Source: Methanobacteriota archaeon (lineage in GTDB: Archaea; Halobacteriota; Methanosarcinia; Methanosarcinales; Methanosarcinaceae). From it: a stretch of DNA of 64,000 nt. This document shows positions 16,979 through 24,789 of this stretch, piece by piece (within the stretch, counting starts at the first letter, position 1; each line of letters begins with the position of its first letter). The translations under genes and the position numbers were made by a program. Location of the stretch: NCBI GenBank assembly GCA_023399215.1, contig JAEWQJ010000024.1, positions 1 to 64,000 on the forward strand, given 5' to 3'. Under the pieces are notes generated by a model. The model saw only the letters and a program-made list of their open reading frames with translations. It was not told the origin of the DNA and made no database searches.

Positions 16979-17691
16979 ATTTTAACAACTCTCTTTATGT
17001 TTTCAATCGAAATAATGGTCCCATTATCGAGATAGGCAATCCTGTGGCAGACCTTCCTTAACATCTCAAGGTCATGCGAGATCAGCAGGTAGGAAACGCC
17101 TGTCTCCCTCTGAAGCTTCTGCATAAGGCGCAGAATCTGTGCCTGCACTGAAACATCAAGCATGGAAGTTGGCTCGTCAGCAACGATAAAATCAGGAGAT
17201 AAAGCCATGATCCTTGCAAGCACTATCCTCTGGATCTCCCCTCCGCTGAGCTGAACCGGATAACGAGCAAGATGTTCAGGACGCAGCCCTGTAAGCTCTG
17301 CCAATTCTTCTCCCCGCTTCAGGAGGGCATCTTGCTTCAGCCCGGAATGGAGTTTAAGGGGCTCTATAAGGTTTTCAAAAGCTTTCATACGGGGGTCAAG
17401 AGAAGTCTCAGGGTGCTGGAAAATCATCTGGATTTTAGGGCGCAGTTTCCTGAACTCTTTTTTTTCCATGTTCAGTATATTTGCTCCTTGAACCCGGATT
17501 TCTCCTCCCATGGGTCTTTCAAGCCCCACAATACATTTACCAATAGTGGTTTTTCCTGACCCGCTTTTTCCGAAAAGTCCCAGGGTTTCTCCGCGAGATA
17601 CTGAAAAACTGACGTTTGTGAATACCTCCAGAGTTCCAAAGCTCATTGCCAGTTCATCTACTGCAAGGACTGGAAGTGACACCTGATCCAC
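16975..17691 (-). CDS. Peptide/nickel-type ABC transporter ATP-binding protein (second ATPase)
   Basis: 238 residues. Walker A is GLFGKSGSGKTTIG, the Q-loop IQMIFQHPETSLDP, the ABC signature LSGGEIQRIVLARIMAL and Walker B PDFIVADEPT, with the switch His in LLISHDLEML. It is shorter than OppF/DppF and lacks most of the C-terminal oligopeptide domain, as in NikE. The start at 17691 is a GTG and overlaps the upstream ATPase gene by 34 nt; another in-frame GTG a few codons on is possible. Confidence 0.88.
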   Translation of the reverse strand: MDQVSLPVLAVDELAMSFGTLEVFTNVSFSVSRGETLGLFGKSGSGKTTIGKCIVGLERPMGGEIRVQGANILNMEKKEFRKLRPKIQMIFQHPETSLDPRMKAFENLIEPLKLHSGLKQDALLKRGEELAELTGLRPEHLARYPVQLSGGEIQRIVLARIMALSPDFIVADEPTSMLDVSVQAQILRLMQKLQRETGVSYLLISHDLEMLRKVCHRIAYLDNGTIISIENIKRVVKI

Positions 17692-18599
17692 CCTCCGTTA
17701 TGTTTTTTCATTTCAGGGTGTTTTCTGAAACACTCAATACTCGAGTACCTGCACCTCTCATGAAAAAAACAGCCCTCAGGAAGGTCTATCCTGCTAGGGC
17801 TCTGCCCACTCAGGGGAACAAGCCCGTTTCTCGGTTGAGCTCGAATAAGCCCTTTTGTATAGGGATGAAAGGGTGTGTGCAATACTTTTGAAGCCTCATC
17901 CAGTTCCACAATCTCTCCTGCATACATCACAGCTATCCGATCGCAAACCTCAAGAGCCAGATCGAGGTCATGGGTGATCAGAAGAATTGTCTTCCCATAC
18001 TCTTTTTTAATTTTAGTAAAAAGCTCCACTGCTCCTTCCTTTGCCTCGGGATCCAACCCTTTTGTAGGTTCATCTGCGATCACAAGTTCGGGCTCAAAAG
18101 AAAGAGACATACAAGCGATCAATCGCTGCCTCATGCCTCCAGACAGCTGGTGGGGATAGAGGTCACAAAGTTTTTCGGGATCTCTCAAAAGAAGTTTTTT
18201 CATAAGCCTCAGTGACTTTTTCATTCCCTCCTTTTTGTCAATCCCTCTTTCTTCGAAAACCTCCTCTATCTGAAGCCGGTTTTTCAGGACTGGGGTCAGG
18301 GCTCCAGCGGGATTCTGGGGCATGAGGGAAATGCGTTTCCCCCGGATTTTTCGGAGTTCTGAAGGTTTAAGAGAAAAAAGGTCCTGTCCATGAAAAAACA
18401 CTGTTCCTGAAACAATCGCATTTGCCGGAAGCAGCCTCAGCAGGGAAAGACCAATAACAGATTTCCCTGACCCGCTTTCCCCAATTACCCCAAAAGTCTC
18501 TCCTTCCCTGACATCAAAGAAAACGTGAGAAACTGCTGTTACAGTGTTCTCCCCCGCAGGAAACTCAACCGAAAGGTCTCTTATTTCAAGCAGACTCAA
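17658..18599 (-). CDS. Peptide/nickel-type ABC transporter ATP-binding protein (first ATPase)
   Basis: 313 residues. Walker A GVIGESGSGKSVIG, signature LSGGMRQRLIACMSL, Walker B LVIADEPTKG, switch LLITHDLDLA. The C-terminal extension HPYTKGLIRAQPRNG with CFFHERCRYSSIEC is the oligopeptide/dipeptide ABC C-terminal domain, including its conserved cysteines. It powers import together with the second ATPase. ATG overlaps the stop of the upstream permease gene by 4 nt. Confidence 0.9.
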   Translation of the reverse strand: MSLLEIRDLSVEFPAGENTVTAVSHVFFDVREGETFGVIGESGSGKSVIGLSLLRLLPANAIVSGTVFFHGQDLFSLKPSELRKIRGKRISLMPQNPAGALTPVLKNRLQIEEVFEERGIDKKEGMKKSLRLMKKLLLRDPEKLCDLYPHQLSGGMRQRLIACMSLSFEPELVIADEPTKGLDPEAKEGAVELFTKIKKEYGKTILLITHDLDLALEVCDRIAVMYAGEIVELDEASKVLHTPFHPYTKGLIRAQPRNGLVPLSGQSPSRIDLPEGCFFHERCRYSSIECFRKHPEMKKHNGGWIRCHFQSLQ

Positions 18600-19498
18600 T
18601 CGATTTCGCCTCCTTCGTGGTTCGGGTCAAGGATATCCCTCATACCATCTCCAAGAATGCTGAAAATGATAACAATGAAGGTTATGGCAAGCCCGGGAAA
18701 GATCGTCTGGTAAGGAGCTGTCCTCATGAATTCCTTTCCTGCAGAAAGCATTGCTCCCCATTCAGGCACATCGGCAGGCAGCCCTACTCCGAGAAAACTC
18801 AGTGTAGCAATAGAGAGAATCACATGCCCAAAATCTATTGTAGCCAGCACGAAAAGAGTGGCTATGGCATTGGGCACAATATGCTTGCGGATTATGTAAA
18901 AATCTCCGCCTCCTCCTGTTACAGCAGAAAGGATAAACTCCTGTTTTTTGACAGAAAGGACCTGCCCCCGCATCATCCTGGCGTACTTTGCCCAGTTGAC
19001 TATAGAGAGGGCAAGCATCAGGTTGAAAACTCCTGTCCCAAGTGCTCCCATTATGGTAAGGGCAAAGATGACCCCTGGAAAAGAAAGGAAGATATCTATA
19101 ACTCTGGAGATACTTTCATCCACAAAACCTCCATAATAGCCTGCTACACAGCCCGCGGCAGTTCCCAGAAACAGAGAAATCAACACCACTCCTGAAGCAA
19201 TTGAAAGGGAAGTCCTGGCTCCTATCAGAATTCGGCTCAGGAGGTCCCTTCCAAGGTAATCAGTACCCAGGATATGCTCCTCTGAAGGGCTCAGATTCTT
19301 GTTCTTCAGGTCAATTGCATTGGGGTCGTAGGGGGAAAGCAGGGGAGCAAAAATGGCAAGACCGGCAAAAAGCAAAAGGGCTGCCAATGCAAAAAGCATA
19401 TCCTTCCTTTGAAAAACTCTTTTTGCAAGTCGACTTCCGTAAGCTTCTGGAAGCGAGAAATTCTTTTTTCTTAACTTATTAGCAAATACACTGTCCAT
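18596..19498 (-). CDS. Peptide/nickel-type ABC permease (DppC/NikC-like)
   Basis: 300 residues. An N-terminal helix (MLFALAALLLFAGLAIFAP) and the DppC-type stretch LSPSEEHILGTDYLGRDLLS lead into five further helices. The EAA loop is in SIVNWAKYARMMRGQVLSVK, and the end LGDGMRDILDPNHEGG is typical of the family. Pairs with the DppB-like permease; the two genes are 4 nt apart. Confidence 0.9.
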   Translation of the reverse strand: MDSVFANKLRKKNFSLPEAYGSRLAKRVFQRKDMLFALAALLLFAGLAIFAPLLSPYDPNAIDLKNKNLSPSEEHILGTDYLGRDLLSRILIGARTSLSIASGVVLISLFLGTAAGCVAGYYGGFVDESISRVIDIFLSFPGVIFALTIMGALGTGVFNLMLALSIVNWAKYARMMRGQVLSVKKQEFILSAVTGGGGDFYIIRKHIVPNAIATLFVLATIDFGHVILSIATLSFLGVGLPADVPEWGAMLSAGKEFMRTAPYQTIFPGLAITFIVIIFSILGDGMRDILDPNHEGGEID

Positions 19499-19502
19499 AA
19501 TA

Positions 19503-20444
19503 TCAGCCGTACCTTATCCGTGGGTCCAGATGTGTATAGAGCATATCCACAAAGAAATGCACAAAGAGGAACATCGTAACGATCGCAAGCACACAACCCT
19601 GGACCACCGGCAAATCTCTGGCAGAAATCGAGTCCACAAGCAGGCTTCCTATCCCTGGCCAGGCAAAGATCTTTTCAATCACAACAGTCCCTCCAAGCAA
19701 GCTTCCCATCTGAAAACCAATAACTGTGAGAACAGGAAGCATGGCATTTTTAAGGGCATGCCTGCTTACGATTTTCCATAAAGGAAGCCCTTTGGCTTTT
19801 GCAAACCTGATATACTCCTGTCCCAGGGTCTCAAGCATGCTTGTCCTCGTAACTCTCATAACAGCAGCAACGGAATGAAGAGAAAGGGCTGTAGCGGGCA
19901 AAAGCAGATTTTCCAGGCTCCCGTAACCTGTCACAGGCACGAGTTTCAGCTTCAGGGAAAATATAAGGATAAGAAGCAGGGCTACCCAGAAACCGGGCAT
20001 TGAAACTCCAAAAAGAGTCACAATCCTAAGAATGTGATCCGAAATCTTGTTTTCCCTGAGGGCTGAGTAAATTCCCAGGCTTACTCCTGCAAGTATCGCA
20101 ATTAACATACTCACCACTGCAAGCTGGATAGTTGCTGGAAGGCGTAAAGCCAGAAGATAAAGGACTGGCTTTTTGAAAACATAGGAAGTTCCGATGTCCC
20201 CTCTTAATACTGCTTCTTTTATCCATCTGAAAAATTGCAGGTAAAGGGGGTCATCCAGGTCGTATCTATCTGAAATCTGGTTAAGCTGTTCATCTGTTAC
20301 GCTTTCTTCCAGGCCCACGAATGTATGTTTGAGAACTAACTCAGCCGTACCTCCCGGAATTACGTTCATAAGGAAAAAGGTCAAAGCACAAACTGCAAAA
20401 AGCGTAAGTGCCATGAAACCTACCCTTTTTATGAAATATTTCAT
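19503..20444 (-). CDS. Peptide/nickel-type ABC permease (DppB/NikB-like)
   Basis: 313 residues. It opens MKYFIKRVGFMALTLFAVCA with LTFFLMNVIPGG, the family N-terminus, followed by DDPLYLQFFRWIKEAVLRGD. The EAA-type loop is LGQEYIRFAKAKGLPLWKIV, and the end is DMLYTHLDPRIRYG. Six transmembrane helices are visible. It follows the binding-protein gene after a hairpin-containing gap of about 115 bp. Confidence 0.9.
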   Translation of the reverse strand: MKYFIKRVGFMALTLFAVCALTFFLMNVIPGGTAELVLKHTFVGLEESVTDEQLNQISDRYDLDDPLYLQFFRWIKEAVLRGDIGTSYVFKKPVLYLLALRLPATIQLAVVSMLIAILAGVSLGIYSALRENKISDHILRIVTLFGVSMPGFWVALLLILIFSLKLKLVPVTGYGSLENLLLPATALSLHSVAAVMRVTRTSMLETLGQEYIRFAKAKGLPLWKIVSRHALKNAMLPVLTVIGFQMGSLLGGTVVIEKIFAWPGIGSLLVDSISARDLPVVQGCVLAIVTMFLFVHFFVDMLYTHLDPRIRYG

Positions 20445-20485
20445 GTTTTCTCCTCACCCCGGACAGAAGGCAAAGAAGCCTATCT

Positions 20486-20513
20486 ATCCATATTACTTTG
20501 AGTGAATATGGAT
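20486..20513 (-). promoter_or_regulatory. Intercistronic hairpin between binding-protein and permease genes
   Basis: ATCCATATT and AATATGGAT form a perfect 9-bp stem with a 10-nt loop, about 45 nt downstream of the binding-protein stop. In ABC operons such hairpins often stabilise the upstream mRNA so that binding protein is made in excess over permease. No T-run follows on this strand, so it is not a clear terminator. Confidence 0.5.
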
Positions 20514-20559
20514 CCAGGGTTAGAGTCTGAAAAATCCAGACCCTTCCCTGAAAATCCCT

Positions 20560-22203
20560 TCAGCTTTTATTTTCCAAATACATATCCGCATTTATGCGGT
20601 AGTCGTGGGCTGTCGGGTCGAAAACATATCCTTTTACATAATCTTTCTTCACGATTGCACAGCCATAGTAAGCCACTATAATCATGGGCTGTTCATCATA
20701 AACGATAGATTCTACCTCATTGAACTTTTTATAGCGTTCATTCAGGTCCGTGATTTTTCTGGCTTCCTTTATCAGAGCATCTACTTTCGGATTGGAATAT
20801 CCGGGCCCATTATCAGTGCCATTTGTCATGTACCAGTTCGTAAGAATATATTCCGGATCAGGAACCATTGCAATATTGTAAGCAGCGAGGTAGAGGTCCC
20901 AGTTGCCCTTTTCTCTTCTGTCATATATTGACCCCATTTCCAGCACTTCGATTTCGGCATCTATACCTGCTTCTTTCAGTTGGGCAGCTATAGCTTCAGC
21001 CATTGGGGGAAGTCCAGGCCTTGCAGCATAAGTCATCAGGTTGAGTTTGAGGGGTTTTCCGTCCTTATCCCTTATCCCGTCCCCATCAGTGTCCACCCAG
21101 CCTGCAGCTGTCAGGAGCTCATCAGCTTTTTCAAGGTTCTGGCTGTAGGGCTTTAGACTTTTATTTGCCCAAACCATTGTTGGCAAGAAAGGCCCACCAG
21201 CAGCTTCTCCTACATTGTATAGCACATCTTCTGCAATGTCAGACCTGTTAATGGCATAGGACATAGCCTGCCTTACTCTTACATCCTCAAGGGGTTCATG
21301 CTTTAGATTAAGGTCAATTTTATAGACTCTGGGAGTTTTGTACTTCTCCACATTAATGCCATCTATAGCGTTAATCCTGTCAGTTTCACTATATGGCACA
21401 TCGACAGTAAAGTCAAGTTCTCCATTTTCGATTGCCATTGCTCTTGTGTTAGGGTCAGGTACCCCTTTAATGATCATTTTATCAAGACCAACTTTCCCTC
21501 CCCACCAGTTTTCATTTTTCACGACAGTGAGTGTCCTGGTCTGATCATCGAAGGATTCAAATTTATACGGGCCTGTTCCAATTGGTTTTACGAATTCTCC
21601 TTTTTCATTATAAGAAGAAGGACTTATTATAGCAGTATCCGGATAGTGGAGAATTCCAGGAAGGATTGGGTTAATTTCTTTGGTTTTGATTTTAATAGTG
21701 TAATTATCAACTGCTTCTATAGAATCTATATTTAGCATGGAAGCAACTTTCGGGTTTTCCGAGATTACTTTTTCCAGAGTGAATTTTACGTCTTCTGCAG
21801 TCATTTTACTTCCGTCATGGAAAGTAACGTTATTTCTTAGCTTGAATTCCCATGTATCTTCATCAAGCTGTTCCCAGGAGGTCGCAAGCCCGGGCTTAAG
21901 GGAAAAATCTTCATTGGCACCAACGAGAGTTTCGGTTACTGCAGCTTTTTCGCAGATCAGAGTTCCCGCATCGCCATCAATGGGATTGATCGATTCTATA
22001 TCCCACATTTCTCCAAGCACGAGTGTATTATTTTCAGAGTCTCCTGCTGTCTGGGACGCGCTATCTGATCCGGAGGTAGCTTCCAGCCCGGAGACTGCGT
22101 CGTCCGCTCCATTTTCAGTACTGCTGCACCCGGAAGTCGTCAGGATAGCGCAGGTCAGCAGGATAATTAACAATATAATTAAGGGGGAGTTTTTATTTTT
22201 CAT
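20560..22203 (-). CDS. Peptide/nickel-type ABC substrate-binding lipoprotein
   Basis: 547 residues, SBP_bac_5 family. The lipobox is CAILTTSGCSS. The core motif LATSWEQLDEDTWEFKLRNN followed by VTFHDGSKMTAEDVKFTLEK is diagnostic. VRQAMSYAINRSDIAEDVLY and AAGWVDTDGDGIRDKDGKPL, which includes a DxDxDG loop, are also family features. It captures the ligand outside the membrane. It starts 28 bp after the first methyltransferase. Sequence alone does not separate peptide, nickel and metallophore binding. Confidence 0.9.
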   Translation of the reverse strand: MKNKNSPLIILLIILLTCAILTTSGCSSTENGADDAVSGLEATSGSDSASQTAGDSENNTLVLGEMWDIESINPIDGDAGTLICEKAAVTETLVGANEDFSLKPGLATSWEQLDEDTWEFKLRNNVTFHDGSKMTAEDVKFTLEKVISENPKVASMLNIDSIEAVDNYTIKIKTKEINPILPGILHYPDTAIISPSSYNEKGEFVKPIGTGPYKFESFDDQTRTLTVVKNENWWGGKVGLDKMIIKGVPDPNTRAMAIENGELDFTVDVPYSETDRINAIDGINVEKYKTPRVYKIDLNLKHEPLEDVRVRQAMSYAINRSDIAEDVLYNVGEAAGGPFLPTMVWANKSLKPYSQNLEKADELLTAAGWVDTDGDGIRDKDGKPLKLNLMTYAARPGLPPMAEAIAAQLKEAGIDAEIEVLEMGSIYDRREKGNWDLYLAAYNIAMVPDPEYILTNWYMTNGTDNGPGYSNPKVDALIKEARKITDLNERYKKFNEVESIVYDEQPMIIVAYYGCAIVKKDYVKGYVFDPTAHDYRINADMYLENKS

Positions 22204-22231
22204 TTAGGAACACCATCTTTTTTAATGAATA

Positions 22232-23020
22232 TTATTTTCGACCGCAGATGAGGTAGTACTGATAACTGCGTACAATCCGTTCGCCTAACGGCATATTCTC
22301 TTTCTGAGCATCTCTTACTTCTTTCAGGTCAAAAACCTGGATATTTTCAAAGCCTGAATTCAAAAGGTACTCCTTTACTTTTTCAAGAGGAGCTCCTCCG
22401 AAATGCGGGAGCCTGGCTTTGAGTTCATCAGAATAGTCAGAGTGTCCTTTTCGGGGATCTTTTCTTTCAAGAAGCAGGGTCAAAAGATCACCTGCATTTT
22501 TGCGAGCCCTGGATCCCAGGGTCCCACTATCCCACAATCCATCAACAATCACGACTTTCCCATTCTTCCGCAGAATTCGGTTCCAGTTATCCACGGCTAC
22601 TTTCGGATTAGGGAGTGTCCAGAGAAGATGACGGCTGAATACAATGTCAAAAGAAGATGTATCAAAAGGAGGGTTTTCTGCATCTCCCTCCCTAAAGATT
22701 ATGTCAGCTCCACAGGCTTCAGCCTTTGCTTTTGCGATTTTCAGCATTTGTCCGGAAATGTCAATTCCTGCAACTTCATGCCCCATCTCAGCAAACAGTA
22801 AGCTTAATTCTCCTGTCCCGCAGCCAACGTCGAGAATTTTCAAACTTTTTCCTGGGAAGACCTTCAAGAAAGCCCGCTTCCAGGCGTCTCTTTCTTTTTG
22901 AGTCTGGATCCCGTGTCCTGCATGAGTATCAAAAGTCTCGGATGCAAGGTCCCATTTGTGGGCTACCATCTCTTTAATCTGGACTTCTGAATTTTTGGTC
23001 TGGATTTCTGAAGAAGACAT
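22232..23020 (-). CDS. SAM-dependent class I methyltransferase (operon-proximal copy)
   Basis: 262 residues. Motif I LKILDVGCGTGELSLLFAEM, motif II VAGIDISGQML, REGDAENPPFDTSSFDIVFS, then LLWTLPNPKVAVDNWNRIL and VIVDGLWDSG, and a tail ENMPLGERIVRSYQYYLICG. It is a clear paralogue of the methyltransferase at the far end of the same operon. It is the first gene, so methylation enzymes bracket the importer. The N-terminus (MSSSEIQTKNSEVQIKEMVA) is slightly longer than that of its partner. Upstream is AT-rich DNA with TTATTAATAA-type palindromic tracts that may hold the promoter. Confidence 0.87.
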   Translation of the reverse strand: MSSSEIQTKNSEVQIKEMVAHKWDLASETFDTHAGHGIQTQKERDAWKRAFLKVFPGKSLKILDVGCGTGELSLLFAEMGHEVAGIDISGQMLKIAKAKAEACGADIIFREGDAENPPFDTSSFDIVFSRHLLWTLPNPKVAVDNWNRILRKNGKVVIVDGLWDSGTLGSRARKNAGDLLTLLLERKDPRKGHSDYSDELKARLPHFGGAPLEKVKEYLLNSGFENIQVFDLKEVRDAQKENMPLGERIVRSYQYYLICGRK

Positions 23021-23880
23021 TAACAGGTACTTAATTATCTTATGATTAATAATTTTCTATTTTGTAATACTAATTATAATAAAATCAGTTATTAATAAGA
23101 ATAAGTATAGTTAAATTTTTGAAGGACACGAAAATAGGGATTATCTTTGTTTATTTTTTACTTAATAGCAATTTTCTTAACTGAAGCCCAGGGAAATGGC
23201 TGCTGGAAGGTTTCAATGGAGGCAAAAAACCAAAAAATCTTGGCTGAAAATTTTGGAAAATATCAAAAATATAAGTTGGAGTAAACATGGAGTTTTTCAG
23301 AAAACGATAGTAAGGGGTATTGCATAATTTAGCTGACATGTGAGTTCTACTCGGAATTCTTCCACTACGACCTTAAGGATGAAGAACTTAACACGCTCCT
23401 TAACCCTGCAACTAAAACCTGAATATGAGTGAAAATTCCTCTCCAGAAATTACATGAAATTTACATTTTTTTTATTGGGGCAAGCAACATGGGCAAATTT
23501 CAATTTTTGCCCTCGTTTTCCCCTTATTAATAATTTGTCTCTGTTTATATCTGCTTTAAATAGGTACGCTTTAAAATATAATGTATGTAGAGCGCATCTT
23601 ATCCGAACTTTAAAAAAGAATTTCTATATATTGTCCTTTTTTAACAGGAAATTCCTATTTTCATCGATAATTTTATAAAATATATGTTTATATATATTGA
23701 ACGCGAAAGTTCTGTCTTCCATTTTTATAGATATGTTGAGCGTTACATATCTGGAAGCTATAGAGCTTGGGCTGGTGTTTTTTTTCTGTGGCCGGCCAAT
23801 ATTAGGTTCTATTCCTTATATTGGAATTTCGCCCCGATACAACATGAAAAATAAGTAAGTTCCTGTAAAAAAGTTACTTA
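23021..23880. other. Intergenic region with possible eroded coding scraps
   Basis: No intact gene. Two short open stretches on the plus strand look formerly coding: one near 23175-23287 (contains TEAQGNG and NFGKYQKYKLE) and one ending at about 23422 (EFFHYDLKDEELNTLL). I do not recognise the parent gene. Confidence 0.35.
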
Positions 23881-23890
23881 TAAAGTTACC

Positions 23891-23922
23891 TATAAATACA
23901 CTGTATCCTTCTGCGTTATGTT
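23891..23922 (+). promoter_or_regulatory. fmd promoter: TATA box and half-site at the expected transcription start
   Basis: TATAAATA (23891-23898) is a good archaeal TATA box. About 25 bp downstream, CGTTATGTT (23914-23922) lies where transcription should begin. The same nine bases form the left arm of the palindrome at 24121-24144. This would give a leader of about 230 nt before fmdE. Confidence 0.6.
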
Positions 23923-23937
23923 GGAATTTAAAGAATT

Positions 23938-24053
23938 AGGACTTAGGACTTGTGCGCCTGCGAGACGAAATTACGCACAAAAAGTCGTAATTAAAGAGGA
24001 GATTTAAACAGTTAAAGGTTTAACACTATCCACGTTTCAACCGCGTAAGTCCT
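23938..24053. mobile_element. MITE-like element, family A copy 5, inside the fmd leader
   Basis: The left end AGGACTT is duplicated (23938-23951) and continues GTGCGCCTGCGAGACGAAAT. The right end, in complement, reads AGGACTTACGCGGTTGAAAC (ends 24053). Both resemble family A ends. The element lies between the promoter and the palindrome before fmdE, so it must be transcribed in the leader. Confidence 0.5.
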
Positions 24054-24120
24054 GACAATATAATTCCTCCAGATAACCTGGCTGTCTTAAATTCATTCTG
24101 TTGGTACTTAATATCTTTAG

Positions 24121-24144
24121 CGTTATGTTTATTTAAACATAACG
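24121..24144. promoter_or_regulatory. ModE-like palindrome directly before fmdE
   Basis: CGTTATGTTT (24121-24130) and AAACATAACG (24135-24144) are perfect complements around a 4-nt centre and abut the GTG start. The outer CGTTAT...ATAACG matches the ends of the E. coli ModE (molybdate sensor) consensus. In RNA it would form a 10-bp hairpin masking the start codon. Regulation by molybdate is inference from the motif and from the operon's cofactor. Confidence 0.55.
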
Positions 24145-24771
24145 GTGAAACCCACGGTGGTGTACAAATTGCATAAAAATTCAGATGAAGAAAAACACCA
24201 GATGGAAACGATTCTGAAGCAGGTAAAGGATCCTGAACTACTTTCACAGATCGAAAAAGTAGTTCCCTTTCACGGCTTCCTTACCTCTGGGGCGTTAATC
24301 GGTATCCAGATGCTCAATATCGCAAGACGGGAGCTCGATGTTCGGGAAGGGGAGCGCATATACGTGACCTGCGAAACAAAAAGCTGCATGCCTGACCCAT
24401 TCCAGATCCTTGCTGGAGCTACCATCGGAAATAATGGGTTAAAGATAATGAACTATGGGAAGATGGCGGTCACGGTAAATAAACAGGCGCCTGAAGGAGC
24501 TAGTAGCGTAAAAGGTATCCGAATTATCCTCGACCCTGAGAAAACGAAGGATTATCCCAAACTCCACGCCTGGTTCCTGAACACTGAAAAGCTCCCTCAT
24601 GTGGAGGTTTTACCAATCCTCCTGGCTGCAGGAGAGAAAGTGTATTCCTGGGAATTTGTGGACCTCGAGGTTCCGGTTCGAAGAAAAAAGCGGATACAGT
24701 GCTGTAAAAATTGCGGTGAAATGTTCATTCAACATGATAACGAGCTGCTGTGCGGCGGTTGCACAGAATAA
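24145..24771 (+). CDS. fmdE: Formylmethanofuran dehydrogenase subunit E
   Basis: 208 residues. The FmdE core is at about 35-110: VVPFHGFLTSGALIGIQMLN, then VTCETKSCMPDPFQILAGAT, with the conserved His and Cys residues that suggest metal binding. A C-terminal zinc ribbon follows: CCKNCGEMF and LLCGGC. First gene of the fmd operon. The start is a GTG directly after the palindrome, with no clear Shine-Dalgarno; an ATG at 24202 is a fallback but would cut into the protein. FmdE is operon-encoded but not part of the catalytic core of the enzyme. Confidence 0.9.
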   Translation: MKPTVVYKLHKNSDEEKHQMETILKQVKDPELLSQIEKVVPFHGFLTSGALIGIQMLNIARRELDVREGERIYVTCETKSCMPDPFQILAGATIGNNGLKIMNYGKMAVTVNKQAPEGASSVKGIRIILDPEKTKDYPKLHAWFLNTEKLPHVEVLPILLAAGEKVYSWEFVDLEVPVRRKKRIQCCKNCGEMFIQHDNELLCGGCTE

Positions 24772-24789
24772 CGTTGAGAGGTAAGCAAA

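Noticed and set aside
23151..23339. 62-codon minus-strand frame
   Set aside because: Aromatic/Pro-rich without pattern; the plus strand there looks like eroded coding sequence instead.
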